DNA of 24,818 nt from a virus: positions 3,613 through 28,430 of the IMG/VR virus record IMGVR_UViG_3300030102_006904. The stretch is one strand, 5' to 3'. Both the position numbers and the translations under genes were made by a program. The notes beneath the pieces are model-generated. The model was not told the origin of the DNA, did not search any database, and saw only the letters and a list, made by a program, of their open reading frames with translations. Shown here in pieces: positions 24,810 through 24,818 of this stretch; the first letter of the stretch is position 1, and each line of letters begins with the position of its first letter.

Positions 24810-24818
24810 GTGGAACTC
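24810..24818 (+). CDS. Start of a further gene, cut by the right edge
   Basis: GGAG at 24801-24804 lies five bases before a GTG at 24810, in a gap directly after the Rz-like stop. Only three codons (V, E, L) are visible, so no function can be given. By T7 order the large terminase gene would be a candidate; an endolysin gene would also fit. Confidence 0.35.

Overview
This window looks like part of the late (virion and lysis) region of a tailed phage, most likely a podovirus infecting a Gram-negative, probably aquatic, bacterium. Every convincing gene lies on the + strand. Genes are packed almost end to end, with several stop/start overlaps of the TAATG type, and the largest gap between genes is about 80 bp. 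I see no tRNA, rRNA, CRISPR array, insertion sequence, integrase or replication gene. Host and habitat are inferred from protein style (fibre modules, holin, Rz-like protein), not from any marker gene.

Layout. (1) 1-5287: the end of a tail nozzle/beta-propeller type protein, cut by the window edge, then three tightly coupled structural proteins of 404, 352 and 291 aa that look like one family of tail appendage or virion surface proteins. (2) 5308-18313: an internal-virion (DNA ejection) module. It contains a glycine-zipper protein of 146 aa, a coiled-coil protein of 286 aa, a 183 aa protein with a beta-rich C-terminal module, a 1146 aa protein ending in an M23 zinc endopeptidase domain, and a 2547 aa giant protein carrying an HExxH zinc-protease-like motif and two glycine-rich hydrophobic segments. 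(3) 18395-23129: host-recognition genes, namely two small unrecognised proteins, an 897 aa tail fibre with an internally duplicated module, and a 380 aa BNR/Asp-box beta-propeller protein. (4) 23148-24798: a lysis-type cassette with a holin-like protein, two related small beta proteins, a coiled-coil protein with a histone-H1-like basic tail, and an Rz/i-spanin-like protein. The start of one more gene appears at the right edge.

The order nozzle, small membrane-active protein, large internal proteins, fibre, holin, small DNA-binding-like protein, Rz-like protein parallels T7 genes 12, 14, 15, 16, 17, 17.5, 18 and 18.5. The internal proteins are much larger than in T7, and recognisable zinc-hydrolase motifs occur in both giants. 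The likely joint role is a virion-borne machine that opens the envelope (M23 peptidase), inserts a conduit (glycine-zipper and hydrophobic segments) and delivers DNA, followed later by fibre-mediated spread and holin/spanin lysis.

Base composition is visibly patchy. The first 5 kb and the last 1.5 kb are AT-rich, while the fibre and BNR genes are clearly more GC-rich, which suggests modular exchange of the host-recognition genes.
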